Positions 25,649-33,811 of a stretch of 64,000 nt of DNA are shown here, piece by piece (within the stretch, counting starts at the first letter, position 1; every line of letters starts with the position of its first letter). The DNA comes from Luteococcus sp048595755 (GTDB lineage Bacteria; Actinomycetota; Actinomycetes; Propionibacteriales; Propionibacteriaceae), in the NCBI RefSeq assembly GCF_048595755.1, contig NZ_CP184360.1:1178001-1242000 (forward strand), given 5' to 3'. Position numbers and translations under genes: made by a program. The notes under the pieces were generated by a model. It was not told where the DNA came from and did no database searches. It was given only the letters and a program-made list of their open reading frames with translations.

Positions 25649-26019
25649 TTGTCACCTGGCCCCTGCGGCTGATCGGCCTCGTGCTGTGGTTCATGTGGCA
25701 GATCGCCGTCTCCAGTTTCGTCGTGATGCGCGACGTCCTCACCCACGACGACGACTCCGATCCGATCATCGTCGAGTACCGCACCGCACCGTTGACCTCC
25801 TGGGAGCTGGCGATGCTGGCCCTGATGGTCAACATCACCCCCGGGACCCTGGTGCTGGCCACCCGTCGGGTGCCCGGCCAGGAGGCCGACGCGAAGCTGG
25901 AACGCTGGGCGCTGTTCGTCCACGTCATGTACGAGAACCGCGACGAGGCCCTGGCCTCCTTCCGCGGAACCGAGAAGCGCATCGTCCACGCCATGCGCGC
26001 GACGGGAGGTGGCCGATGA
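25645..26019 (+). CDS. mrpE: Mrp antiporter subunit E
   Basis: This 124-residue protein of the MrpE family has two or so membrane helices at the N-terminus and a soluble C-terminus. The family stretch SWELAMLALMVNITPGTLVL is visible. ATG 25645 overlaps the mrpD stop by four bases and the end overlaps mrpF by four. Confidence 0.9.
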   Translation: MIVTWPLRLIGLVLWFMWQIAVSSFVVMRDVLTHDDDSDPIIVEYRTAPLTSWELAMLALMVNITPGTLVLATRRVPGQEADAKLERWALFVHVMYENRDEALASFRGTEKRIVHAMRATGGGR

Positions 26020-26273
26020 TCGGGATCGTGGTGGCGACGCTGCTGCTGGGCGCCGCCGTGGTGGTGGCCGGGGTACGCATGTTCCTGGGGCCGGACGACG
26101 CCAACCGCGCCGTCGGCTCCGACCTGCTCTTCTTCAGCGTGGTCGGCCTGATCGCGCTCTTGGGGGCCTGGATCAAGGCGCCCTATGTCTTCGACATCGT
26201 GCTGGGCAGCACGGTGGTGGGATTCCTGGCGTCGGTGGCGCTGGCCATGGCCGTGACGAGGGGACGCCGATGA
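26016..26273 (+). CDS. mrpF: Mrp antiporter subunit F
   Basis: The 85-residue subunit has three membrane helices. The signature FLGPDDANRAVGSDLLFF (helix 1/2 loop with the conserved Asp-Arg pair) identifies MrpF. ATG 26016 overlaps the mrpE stop (ATGA), and the stop overlaps the mrpG start in the same way. Confidence 0.92.
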   Translation: MIGIVVATLLLGAAVVVAGVRMFLGPDDANRAVGSDLLFFSVVGLIALLGAWIKAPYVFDIVLGSTVVGFLASVALAMAVTRGRR

Positions 26274-26668
26274 GTGTGCTGGAGATGAGTTCACTGCTGG
26301 GGCAGGTCTTGGTGGTGCTGGGCGCCGGGCTGTTCACCACCGCCGCCATCGGCCTGCTGCGTTTCAAGGACGCCTACTGCCGCAGTTCTGCCATCGCCAC
26401 GGCCGCGGGGCCGGGCATCAGCCTGGTGCTGATGGGGGTCTTCTGCATGATGCCCAGCTGGACCAATCTGGGAAAGCTGGCGCTGTGCATCGTGCTGCAG
26501 CTGGGCACCTCGGCAGTGGGCAGCATGGCGATCGGTCGTGCCGCCTACCTGACCGGTTCCAGCCTGCACTCGCCCAGCGGCCACGACGAGCTGGCTGGCC
26601 CCGGTGGCGCCCCGCCGCTGGCGGGGAAGAAGAAGCCGCGTCCGGTGCAGACGCCGAAGGTAGATTGA
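26270..26668 (+). CDS. mrpG: Mrp antiporter subunit G
   Basis: The 132-residue subunit has three membrane helices and the family stretch AIGLLRFKDAYCRSSAIATA. The C-terminal 40 residues are Gly/Pro/Lys rich and cytoplasmic. It is the last gene of the operon; the next gene starts 182 bp downstream with no clear terminator between them. Confidence 0.92.
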   Translation: MSVLEMSSLLGQVLVVLGAGLFTTAAIGLLRFKDAYCRSSAIATAAGPGISLVLMGVFCMMPSWTNLGKLALCIVLQLGTSAVGSMAIGRAAYLTGSSLHSPSGHDELAGPGGAPPLAGKKKPRPVQTPKVD

Positions 26669-26850
26669 GCTCGCGCCACCGTGGAGGAGCGCAGACATCC
26701 ATCGGCTGCGTTTGCCATCTCGGTGGGGGCGCTTCCAGCTGACTGAAGCTTTCCTGTCAGGGATGACCCGCTGCCGGGTAAGTGGGATTTGCTCAATAGG
26801 GTAACGAGATCTGATGCACACCATCGGAATCCCCAGAGAAAGATCCCTCA

Positions 26851-27390
26851 ATGAGTAACACGACTCCGCCCCCTCCGCCCTCGAACTGGCATGCCTATGA
26901 GTCGGCGCGGAGTGAAGAGCAGGGAACAGGCTCCGGAATCGTTGAACAGAAGAAGTCGCTCTTCAAGAAGAAGCGTTTTTGGTTGGTGGCGGCGCCGTTG
27001 GCGCTCTGGGCGCTCGGGTCGATGAACCAGAGTCCGGATTCTGTGCCGGCTGCGGCACCGATGCCGGCCGCGACGGTGACTGTGACCCAGGCTGCTCCCA
27101 CGGCCACCGTGACTGCCACTGCCACTGCTACTGCCACCGTCACGGCTACTGCCACTTCGACAGTGACGGCTCCGGCGATGACCGCCGTCGAGGATCAGAA
27201 CACCAGCGGAACAACCCGGGTAGGTCTCGCCCAAGCCCCGGCGGCACAGCAAGGGAGCGGGGGCACCGATCCCAGGATGGGGACGTGCACCAAGGCGAAG
27301 GCGGCGGGATACGGCCCGTACCGGCAAGGTCAGGATCCTGAGTACGACTGGTATCAGGATCGAGATGGTGACGGCGTCGTCTGCGAGTGA
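26851..27390 (+). CDS. membrane-anchored Excalibur calcium-binding domain protein
   Basis: The 179-residue protein has a cytoplasmic Pro-rich start, one membrane helix (about 44-56), a long Thr/Ala/Val segment (about 70-110) and a C-terminal Excalibur domain: two Cys bracketing the region and the Ca2+ loop DRDGDGVVCE at the very end. The domain probably sits outside the cell on a Thr-rich stalk. The stalk is coded by an ACTGCC-type microsatellite (27112-27163) that could vary in length. The last 37 bp overlap the convergent pepT gene. ATG 26851 follows AGAGAAAGATCCCTCA, a weak ribosome site. Function of the family is unknown beyond metal binding. Confidence 0.82.
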   Translation: MSNTTPPPPPSNWHAYESARSEEQGTGSGIVEQKKSLFKKKRFWLVAAPLALWALGSMNQSPDSVPAAAPMPAATVTVTQAAPTATVTATATATATVTATATSTVTAPAMTAVEDQNTSGTTRVGLAQAPAAQQGSGGTDPRMGTCTKAKAAGYGPYRQGQDPEYDWYQDRDGDGVVCE

Positions 27391-28652
27391 TCGCGCCTGG
27401 CGGCCCCAGGGCTGATCAGTTCCAGCACCATCCGGTGGCTCAGCTCGAAGGAGCGCAGCGGCAGGAATTCGTGGATGCTGTGGAAGTTGTGCGCCCCGGT
27501 GAAGAAGTTCGGCGTCAGGATCCCTTGCGTGGAAAGCCATGAGCCGTCGGTGCCGCCGCGCATGGCCAGCGGCTTGGGCGTGATTCCCAGCTCTTCCATG
27601 GCGGTGAGCATCAAGTCGATCGCGGCGCGGTTGTCGTCGGTGACCGCGTCATCGATGTTGCCGTAGACGTCGTTGATCTCCAGTTCGACCACCGCTGCGG
27701 GATGGATCTGTCGGACGTGCTCGACCGCGCTCCGCAAGGACCTCTTGTGCTGCTCGAAACGGTGACGGTCATGTTCGCGGATGTTCAGCTCGAGGGTGGC
27801 GGTCGCGGGGTTGGCGTCCACGTCGGTGACCCAGATGTAGCCGTCGGTGCCGTCGGTGTGCTCCGGGGTGTGTTCCCGATCGAGCAACGCCACCAGGTCA
27901 TGCGCCACCATCACCGGGTTGACCAGCACCCCCTTGGCCGACATCGGATGCGCCGTGACGCCCTGGATCTGCACCGTAGCCGAGGCCGCATTGAAGGTCT
28001 GCCAGACGGCCTCGCCCACCTCGCACGAGTCGATGGTCCAGGCGTAGGTGACCGGGAAGCGGCTCAGCTCCAGCGTGCGCACACCCCGCAGGCCGATCTC
28101 CTCGTCGGGGACGATCGCCAGGTACACGTCACCGTGTTGCGTGGTGTCGTCGGCGAGCAACGTGATCGCCGCCTCCATCACCGACGCGATTCCCGCCTTG
28201 TCGTCGGCACCCAGGACGCTGGTGCCGTCGGTCACCAGCAGACGATCACCCGTGTAGGCGGTCAGCTCCGGGTGTTCTTTCGGGCGCAGCCACAGATCCA
28301 GCTCCTCGTTGAGACAGATGTCGTCGCCGTCGAAGGACACCACTCGGGCGCGGACCTCGGGGGAGAGGTTCACGTCCACGGTGTCCAGGTGGACGCAGAA
28401 ACCCACGGCCGGCACCGACGCGTGGCCCTGTGGGAGCCGTGCCGGGATGCGGGCGGTCAGCACCGAGGTCTCGGAGATGTGTACGTCGCGCGCGCACGCC
28501 TCGCGCAGTTCTTCGGCGAGCAGCTCTGCCAACTCCCGTTGGCCCGGGGTGCTGGGCACGCACGTGCAGCTGGCATCCGACTGGCTCGTGACGGCGCTGT
28601 AACGCAGGAAGCGCTCGGCAAGACGGTCCTGCAGGGCTGGGTCTGGGGTCAT
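27354..28652 (-). CDS. pepT: peptidase T (tripeptide aminopeptidase)
   Basis: The 432-residue metalloprotease of the M20 family fits PepT, which removes the N-terminal residue of tripeptides in the cytoplasm. Zinc-ligand regions are visible: FCVHLDTVD (H88), LGADDKAG (D150), VPDEEIGLRG (catalytic E184, ligand E185), IDSCEVGE and NFHSIHEF near the end. Length is slightly above the usual about 410 because of a C-terminal extension rich in Arg and Ser. It overlaps the SorC-type regulator gene by ATGA upstream, so the two are one operon, and it converges with the Excalibur gene. Confidence 0.9.
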   Translation of the reverse strand: MTPDPALQDRLAERFLRYSAVTSQSDASCTCVPSTPGQRELAELLAEELREACARDVHISETSVLTARIPARLPQGHASVPAVGFCVHLDTVDVNLSPEVRARVVSFDGDDICLNEELDLWLRPKEHPELTAYTGDRLLVTDGTSVLGADDKAGIASVMEAAITLLADDTTQHGDVYLAIVPDEEIGLRGVRTLELSRFPVTYAWTIDSCEVGEAVWQTFNAASATVQIQGVTAHPMSAKGVLVNPVMVAHDLVALLDREHTPEHTDGTDGYIWVTDVDANPATATLELNIREHDRHRFEQHKRSLRSAVEHVRQIHPAAVVELEINDVYGNIDDAVTDDNRAAIDLMLTAMEELGITPKPLAMRGGTDGSWLSTQGILTPNFFTGAHNFHSIHEFLPLRSFELSHRMVLELISPGAARRDHSQTTPSPSRS

Positions 28653-29617
28653 GGTTCCTCCTGCAAGGGGAGCTGTCGGGGGCCAGGGGGCACTGCCTCC
28701 TGGTTGAGGAGCAGGCGAGCAGTGCGTTCGTCGGTGATGAGCGAGGTGATCAGGCGCGAACGGGCAACAGCGGCAAGCGCTGGCACCTTCTCCGTGCCGC
28801 CAGCCACTGCCAACACTTGGGGCACGGCGATGAGCTGTGTGGCAGAGATTGAGATGCGCCGCTGCACCACAGGCGCGTCGAAGGGGCGTCCGTCATCCCT
28901 GATGAAGATGCCCACCACCTCGGCGCGTACTCCCGCCTCATCCAGCTCGCGCTTGTCCTGCTCGGAGAGGCTCTGCATGAGCTGCGTGATGGGTGGATCC
29001 CAAGACCCGATGGAAAGCACTGCCAGGTCCAGGTCTTGGTAGGTGGCCAGCACCGAAGCGATGGCCGGGTCCTTGCGCAAGCCTTCCGCGGTGGCGGCGG
29101 AGTCGACGAACATGGGCGCGAAGATCGTCATGGTGCGCACCGACGAACGTCCTGCCACCCGGCGCATCACGTCGACGGGGGACTGTTCGAAGTCGGTTCC
29201 CACACTCCCCGTCAGGGCGACAAGTGTCGATTCGGGCAACAGGTCCATGAATCCACCGATGGAGGCGAGCGTGCGGCCCCAGGAGAAGCCGAAGGTATCG
29301 CCCGCTTGCACGGTCCTTCGCAGGTAGGCGGCTGCCGCTCGGGCCAATGCCTCGCGATTCTCGGCGTCGTCCTCCGCGCCGGCAACCACCTCCACGTCAC
29401 TGAGCTGGAGGTGGGTCTTGAGCTGTTCAGCCAGGTCATCGTCACGCACGACGCCATCCATGATGCTGATTCGTACGATGCCCTGGTCCCGAGCGCGCTC
29501 CAGAAGGCGCGCCACCTTGAACCGCGACAGGTTCAACTCCGTGGCGATCTGGGTCTTGGCTTTGTCATCCAAGTAGTAGGCGCGCGCCACGTCCACCATC
29601 AACTGGCGGTCATTCAC
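28649..29617 (-). CDS. SorC/DeoR-type sugar-binding transcriptional regulator
   Basis: The 322-residue regulator has an N-terminal helix-turn-helix (about 18-50; KTQIATELNLSRFKVARLLE) and a C-terminal sugar-phosphate-binding domain related to the GlcNAc-6P deaminase fold (for example GDTFGFSWGRTLASI and VALTGSVGTD). SorC-family proteins bind phosphorylated sugars and usually control the adjacent transport operon. The start is GTG 29617 with GAGGAG upstream. It is divergent from the PTS operon and its likely operator lies in the shared promoter region. Confidence 0.9.
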   Translation of the reverse strand: MNDRQLMVDVARAYYLDDKAKTQIATELNLSRFKVARLLERARDQGIVRISIMDGVVRDDDLAEQLKTHLQLSDVEVVAGAEDDAENREALARAAAAYLRRTVQAGDTFGFSWGRTLASIGGFMDLLPESTLVALTGSVGTDFEQSPVDVMRRVAGRSSVRTMTIFAPMFVDSAATAEGLRKDPAIASVLATYQDLDLAVLSIGSWDPPITQLMQSLSEQDKRELDEAGVRAEVVGIFIRDDGRPFDAPVVQRRISISATQLIAVPQVLAVAGGTEKVPALAAVARSRLITSLITDERTARLLLNQEAVPPGPRQLPLQEEP

Positions 29618-29675
29618 AGCCCATTCTCCTCAACGCGCTCGTCTGAGCATTCATGGAACAACTGTGCCACAGCGC

Positions 29676-29736
29676 TTGACTGGGTGGGAGGGTGAAACCT
29701 ACAGTGCTCATATGCTCAATGAAAGCTCATATGAGC
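29676..29736 (+). promoter_or_regulatory. promoter and palindromic operator of the PTS operon
   Basis: A -35 box TTGACT (29676-29681) and -10 box TACAGT (29700-29705) are 18 bp apart. Directly behind the -10 box is GCTCATATGCTC (29706-29717), followed by the perfect palindrome GCTCATATGAGC (29725-29736); their centres are 19 bp apart. A weaker related element, TGAGCATTCATG, is at about 29644-29655. The layout fits a repressor blocking the transcription start, with the SorC-type protein as the likely binder. Confidence 0.7.
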
Positions 29737-29758
29737 ATCAGCGAACATTGGAGTACCC

Positions 29759-30190
29759 ATGAACCTGATTGACGGATCGACTGTGATCCTTCAGCACGAG
29801 ACGGCCCCCTGGCAGGAGTTGGTGCGACTCAGCGCGGGCATGCTGGAACGCAAGGGCATCACCACCCCTGACTATGTGGAGGGGATCTTCGAGAGCATCG
29901 AGAAGAACGGCAGCTACATGCTGATCGCGCCTCGCGTGCTGCTGGCCCACACGCGCCCCGAGAAGGGCGCCGTCGGTACCGGCCTCAGCCTCATCACCAC
30001 CGGGGAGGATGTTCCCTTCGGAGAGGAGGGCAAGCCCACGCGTCTCTTCTTCACGCTTGCTGCATCCGACTCGAACGCCCATCTGGAATTGCTCACGCAC
30101 CTGGCCGAGGTCCTGGCCGACGAGGCCCTGTTCGAGGAACTCGTCACCACCTCGGATGCCGCGCGGGTGCAAGAGATCCTGAATCCGTGA
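29759..30190 (+). CDS. PTS sugar transporter subunit IIA, mannitol/fructose type
   Basis: The 143-residue cytoplasmic EIIA belongs to the PTS_IIA type 2 family. The phosphorylated His is H64 in VLLAHTRPEKGAVGTG. It passes phosphate from HPr to the IIB domain encoded two genes downstream. It resembles CmtB of the E. coli cryptic mannitol system more than a classical FruA fusion. The gene is first in the operon, 23 bp after the operator palindrome, with ATTGGAGTACCC before the ATG. It overlaps the kinase gene by one base. Confidence 0.92.
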   Translation: MNLIDGSTVILQHETAPWQELVRLSAGMLERKGITTPDYVEGIFESIEKNGSYMLIAPRVLLAHTRPEKGAVGTGLSLITTGEDVPFGEEGKPTRLFFTLAASDSNAHLELLTHLAEVLADEALFEELVTTSDAARVQEILNP

Positions 30191-30924
30191 TGAGCATGCG
30201 CATCACCATTAATGGTCTTGAGCAGGAGATCGTCTACGACCACCACGCACTGGACGACCTCATCATCCCGATGTTGCGCCAGTGGATGCAGGCCACCACT
30301 GACGGTCGACGCCACTGGGCCTTCCTCGTGGCGCCACCTGGGGCCGGCAAGTCGGTCCTGGCCGAGTTGATCGGTTCGGCGCTGGCACCAGATCTGCAGT
30401 GCCTGGGGCTCGACGGTTTCCACTTTCCCCAGGCCTACCTGCAGCACAACACCTACCGCGATGCGGTGGGGCAGGAGACCCCCTTGTCCACCATCAAGGG
30501 GGCCCCGGAGACCTTCGACGCGGAGCGGCTGGCCCAATACATCGAGCAGTCACGGCATCGTGACGTTGCTTGGCCCGTCTACGACCGCACCCTGCACGAC
30601 GTCGTGGACGGTGTCGAGCGGGTGGCTGCCAGCCACGTGCTGTTGGAGGGCAACTGGCTGCTGCTCGATGATCCCCGGTGGAATGCCCTGCGCCCGCTCG
30701 CCGAACGCGTCATCTTCATCGACGCGCCGGAAGGGGTACTGCGCAAGCGCCTGGTGGACCGCAAGGTCCAGGGCGGTCTCACCCAGGGGGAGGCGGAGGC
30801 CTTCTTCGAACGAAGCGACGGCCCGAATGTGCGCCGCGTCCTCACTCAATCCAACCTGGCCAACGTAGACCTGCTGCTCGCCATGCAGGCCGACGGGTCA
30901 CTGATCGAAAGCGAACTGTCATGA
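30190..30924 (+). CDS. P-loop kinase of the YggC/uridine kinase-like family
   Basis: The 244-residue cytoplasmic kinase has Walker A APPGAGKS at residues 48-55, then LGLDGFHFPQAYL (the DGFH substrate-loop motif seen in pantothenate kinase/phosphoribulokinase relatives) and VLLEGNWLLLDDP. It resembles E. coli YggC, an uncharacterised P-loop protein encoded beside cmtAB. In this operon it most likely phosphorylates a sugar-phosphate or polyol-phosphate after PTS uptake; this is inference. ATG 30190 is chosen; GTG 30187 and ATG 30196 are alternatives. It overlaps the IICB gene by ATGA. Confidence 0.82.
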   Translation: MSMRITINGLEQEIVYDHHALDDLIIPMLRQWMQATTDGRRHWAFLVAPPGAGKSVLAELIGSALAPDLQCLGLDGFHFPQAYLQHNTYRDAVGQETPLSTIKGAPETFDAERLAQYIEQSRHRDVAWPVYDRTLHDVVDGVERVAASHVLLEGNWLLLDDPRWNALRPLAERVIFIDAPEGVLRKRLVDRKVQGGLTQGEAEAFFERSDGPNVRRVLTQSNLANVDLLLAMQADGSLIESELS

Positions 30925-32381
30925 CAGCAACCACGGCGCCGGCGACAAGGACGTCCGCCCGCGCACGGATGCAGGCCTTCGGTGGATTCCTCACCGCAAT
31001 GGTCATCCCCAACATGGGCGCCTTCATCGCCTGGGGGCTCATCACCGCCCTGTTCATCCCGACCGGCTGGATCCCCAATGAGGATCTCGGCCAGCTCGTC
31101 GGCCCCCTGATCACCTACATGCTGCCCATCCTGCTGGCCTACACCGGCGGCGAGCTGGTGCACGGCAAGCGCGGTGGTGTGATCGGAGTCGTGGGCGCCA
31201 TCGGCTTGATGGTCGGTGCCGAGATCCCGATGTTCCTGGGGGCCATGATCATGGGCCCGCTGAGCGCCTGGATCCTCAAGAAGTGGGACAACGCCATCCA
31301 GCACCGGATCCGTCCCGGCTTCGAGATGGTGGTGAACAACTTTGCCCTCGGCATCATCGGTTTCCTGCTGTGCCTGGCCTCGTACAAGGGTGTCGGCCCA
31401 ATGGTGGAGTCGCTCAACAACGGTCTGACCGCCGTGGTCAATGCGCTGGTTGACACCGGCATCCTGCCGCTGGTGGCGATCCTCAATGAGCCGGCCAAGG
31501 TGCTCTTCCTCAACAACGTGATTGACCAAGGGATCTACTACCCGCTGGGCATGCAGGAGACGGTCGAAGCTGGCAAGTCCATCTTCTTCGTCTTGGCTTC
31601 CAATCCCGGCCCCGGTCTGGGGCTTCTGCTGGCCTACTGGTTCTTCAGCGGCAACAAGGTCATGCGTGAGACAGCGCCAGGCGCCATCATCATCCACTTC
31701 CTTGGTGGCATCCACGAGATCTACTTCCCCTATGTGCTTGCCAAGCCCATCACGATCATCGGCATGATGGCGGGTGCGGCCTCCGGCATTGCCACGGCCC
31801 AGGTGATGAATGCTGGCTTGGTGGCAGGCCCCTCGCCGGGCTCGATCTTTGCCTATCTGATGCTCACTCCCAAGGGGAACTTCACCGGCATCATCCTCGA
31901 CGTGGTGGTGGCCACTCTGGTTTCCTTCCTGGTCAATGCGGCCCTGCTCAAGGCGTCGGCTCGTAAGGATGCCGCCAAGGGTGGCGCTGCTCTCGAGGAG
32001 GCCAAGGCGCGCTCGGCAGCGATGAAGCAGGAAGGCAAGGACCTGCTGGCTGGAGCATCTGCCGCGCCCGTCGCTGTAGCTCAGGGCATCTCCAAGGTTG
32101 TCTTCGCCTGTGACGCGGGAATGGGCAGCTCCACCATGGGAGCCAGCCTCTTCCGCAAGAAGGTGCAGCAAGCCGACCTGTCCGTCGAAGTGAGCAATAC
32201 CGCCATCGAGAAGATCCCTACTGATGCGGATGTGGTGGTCACTCACAAGAACTTGGGGGACCGTGCTCGGATGACCGTGGGCGATGGCGTGGAAGTCATC
32301 ACCATCGAGAACTTCCTGTCCGACCCCAACATCGATTCTCTCTACGACCGAATCTCCAGTGCGCAGGAGGCACGTTCATGA
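30921..32381 (+). CDS. PTS mannitol-type transporter subunit IICB
   Basis: The 486-residue protein has an N-terminal IIC channel domain (about 15-345, ending near GIILDVVVATLVSFLVNAAL), a linker, and a C-terminal IIB domain with phospho-Cys C397 in VFACDAGMGSSTMGAS. The IIC motif GGIHEIYFPYVL matches mannitol permeases. It lacks the fused IIA of many MtlA proteins, which is supplied by the first gene of the operon. Substrate may be mannitol or another polyol or ketose. ATG 30921 overlaps the kinase stop by four bases; the end overlaps the dehydrogenase gene by four. Confidence 0.93.
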   Translation: MTATTAPATRTSARARMQAFGGFLTAMVIPNMGAFIAWGLITALFIPTGWIPNEDLGQLVGPLITYMLPILLAYTGGELVHGKRGGVIGVVGAIGLMVGAEIPMFLGAMIMGPLSAWILKKWDNAIQHRIRPGFEMVVNNFALGIIGFLLCLASYKGVGPMVESLNNGLTAVVNALVDTGILPLVAILNEPAKVLFLNNVIDQGIYYPLGMQETVEAGKSIFFVLASNPGPGLGLLLAYWFFSGNKVMRETAPGAIIIHFLGGIHEIYFPYVLAKPITIIGMMAGAASGIATAQVMNAGLVAGPSPGSIFAYLMLTPKGNFTGIILDVVVATLVSFLVNAALLKASARKDAAKGGAALEEAKARSAAMKQEGKDLLAGASAAPVAVAQGISKVVFACDAGMGSSTMGASLFRKKVQQADLSVEVSNTAIEKIPTDADVVVTHKNLGDRARMTVGDGVEVITIENFLSDPNIDSLYDRISSAQEARS

Positions 32382-33634
32382 AGACCGAAGCCGTTCACAT
32401 CACGGGCCCTGCCCAGTGGGAAATGATCTCGAAGGAGCTTCCCGAGATCGGCCCTCGCGAGGTTTTGCTCAAGGTGGCTGCCAGCGGCATGTGCTATTCC
32501 ACCTACAAGGCCTACAGTCTGGGTCCTGAACACAAGCGGGTGCCGGACGACGTGGCAGAGAATCCGGTGATGACTGGGCACGAATTCTGCGGCACCATCG
32601 CCCAGGTCGGCAGCGAGTTGGCTGGCCAGTATGAGGTGGGACAGCCGGTCATGATCCAGCCGGCCATGGGGCTTCCCACGGGCTATTCGCCGGGGTACAG
32701 CTATCCCTACTACGGGGGTGACGCCACCTACACGATCGTTCCCGACTTTGCGATCGACATGGGGTGCATCCTGCCGTACGGGTCGGACTACATGGCCAAT
32801 GCCAGTCTGGCAGAGCCCATGATGTGCATCATCGGAGCCTTTCACTCCAATTTCCACACCACTCAGTTCGTCTATGAGCACCGGATGGGGATCGAGCCCG
32901 GTGGCGACCTGGCCCTGCTGGGCTGCGGTGGCCCGATGGGGCTGGGCGCAATCCAGTACGCCCTCAACGGCCCGTACAAGCCACGCACCATCGTCGTCAC
33001 CGACATTGATGCCGATCGCTTGGCTCGGGCGGAGCAGCTGCTGCCGCCGTCTCTGTTGGAGGGAACTGGACGTCGTCTGGTCTACATCAACACCGCGGAG
33101 TGTGAGGATGTCGAGGCCACTCTGCGTGCTGAGACCCCTGACGACAAGGGCTTCGACGATGTCTTCGTCTTTGCCGTCAATCGCGAGCTGGTGGAGACGG
33201 CTCAGGCGATCATGGGCTTCGACGGTTGCTTGAATTTCTTTGCTGGGCCCACTGACAAGAACTTCTCCGCCATGTTCAACTTCTACGACGTGCACTACGA
33301 GATCCACCATGTGGTCGGTACTTCTGGTGGTTCGCGCAGCGACATGGAAGAGGCCTTGAAGATGGCGGCCGAGGGCACCCTCAATCCGTCGATGATGATC
33401 TCGCATGTGGGTGGTCTGGATGCCGTCGGCCCCACGCTGGAACGTTTTCCGGAGATCCCCGGTGGCAAGAAGATGTTCTACCCCTTTGTCAGGATGCCGC
33501 TGACGGCGATCCAGGATTTCCGCGCAAGGAGCGCCGAGGACCCTCGATTTGCCGGACTGGCCGATATCTGCGAGGCGAATGACAACATCTGGAGCGCCGA
33601 GGCCGAGAAGTACCTCCTCGAGAATTGGAGCTGA
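32378..33634 (+). CDS. zinc-dependent dehydrogenase, YggP/L-sorbose-1-phosphate reductase-like
   Basis: The 418-residue medium-chain dehydrogenase has the catalytic-zinc pattern (Cys in ASGMCYSTYK, HE in MTGHEFCG) and an NAD(P)-binding Rossmann segment LALLGCGGPMGLGAIQYAL followed by VVTDIDADRLARAEQ. Overall it resembles E. coli YggP and SorE-type L-sorbose-1-phosphate reductases. It presumably oxidises or reduces the phosphorylated product of the PTS. It is last in the operon, with an ATGA overlap upstream and a hairpin 17 bp after the stop. Confidence 0.85.
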   Translation: MKTEAVHITGPAQWEMISKELPEIGPREVLLKVAASGMCYSTYKAYSLGPEHKRVPDDVAENPVMTGHEFCGTIAQVGSELAGQYEVGQPVMIQPAMGLPTGYSPGYSYPYYGGDATYTIVPDFAIDMGCILPYGSDYMANASLAEPMMCIIGAFHSNFHTTQFVYEHRMGIEPGGDLALLGCGGPMGLGAIQYALNGPYKPRTIVVTDIDADRLARAEQLLPPSLLEGTGRRLVYINTAECEDVEATLRAETPDDKGFDDVFVFAVNRELVETAQAIMGFDGCLNFFAGPTDKNFSAMFNFYDVHYEIHHVVGTSGGSRSDMEEALKMAAEGTLNPSMMISHVGGLDAVGPTLERFPEIPGGKKMFYPFVRMPLTAIQDFRARSAEDPRFAGLADICEANDNIWSAEAEKYLLENWS

Positions 33635-33650
33635 GAAAAGTCGCTGGAGA

Positions 33651-33688
33651 GGGCTGTGGGCCGCCTGGAGCTGGGCGGGCCACAGCCC
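33651..33688 (+). terminator. hairpin after the PTS operon
   Basis: GGGCTGTGGGCCGCC pairs with 33674-33688 with one mismatch, giving a 15-bp stem and an 8-base loop, 17 bp after the dehydrogenase stop. There is no T-run, as is usual for high-GC actinobacteria. Confidence 0.7.
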
Positions 33689-33811
33689 TGTGATGGCAGG
33701 AAAAGCGCAATCTAGCTCGCCTTGTCTGGGGGACCCTCTCCTTGTTTTGATGAATTTTTAATCTCGCTGGACCCATGGACATGGCGCCGACGGTCTGTGC
33801 AGGGTGGGGCC

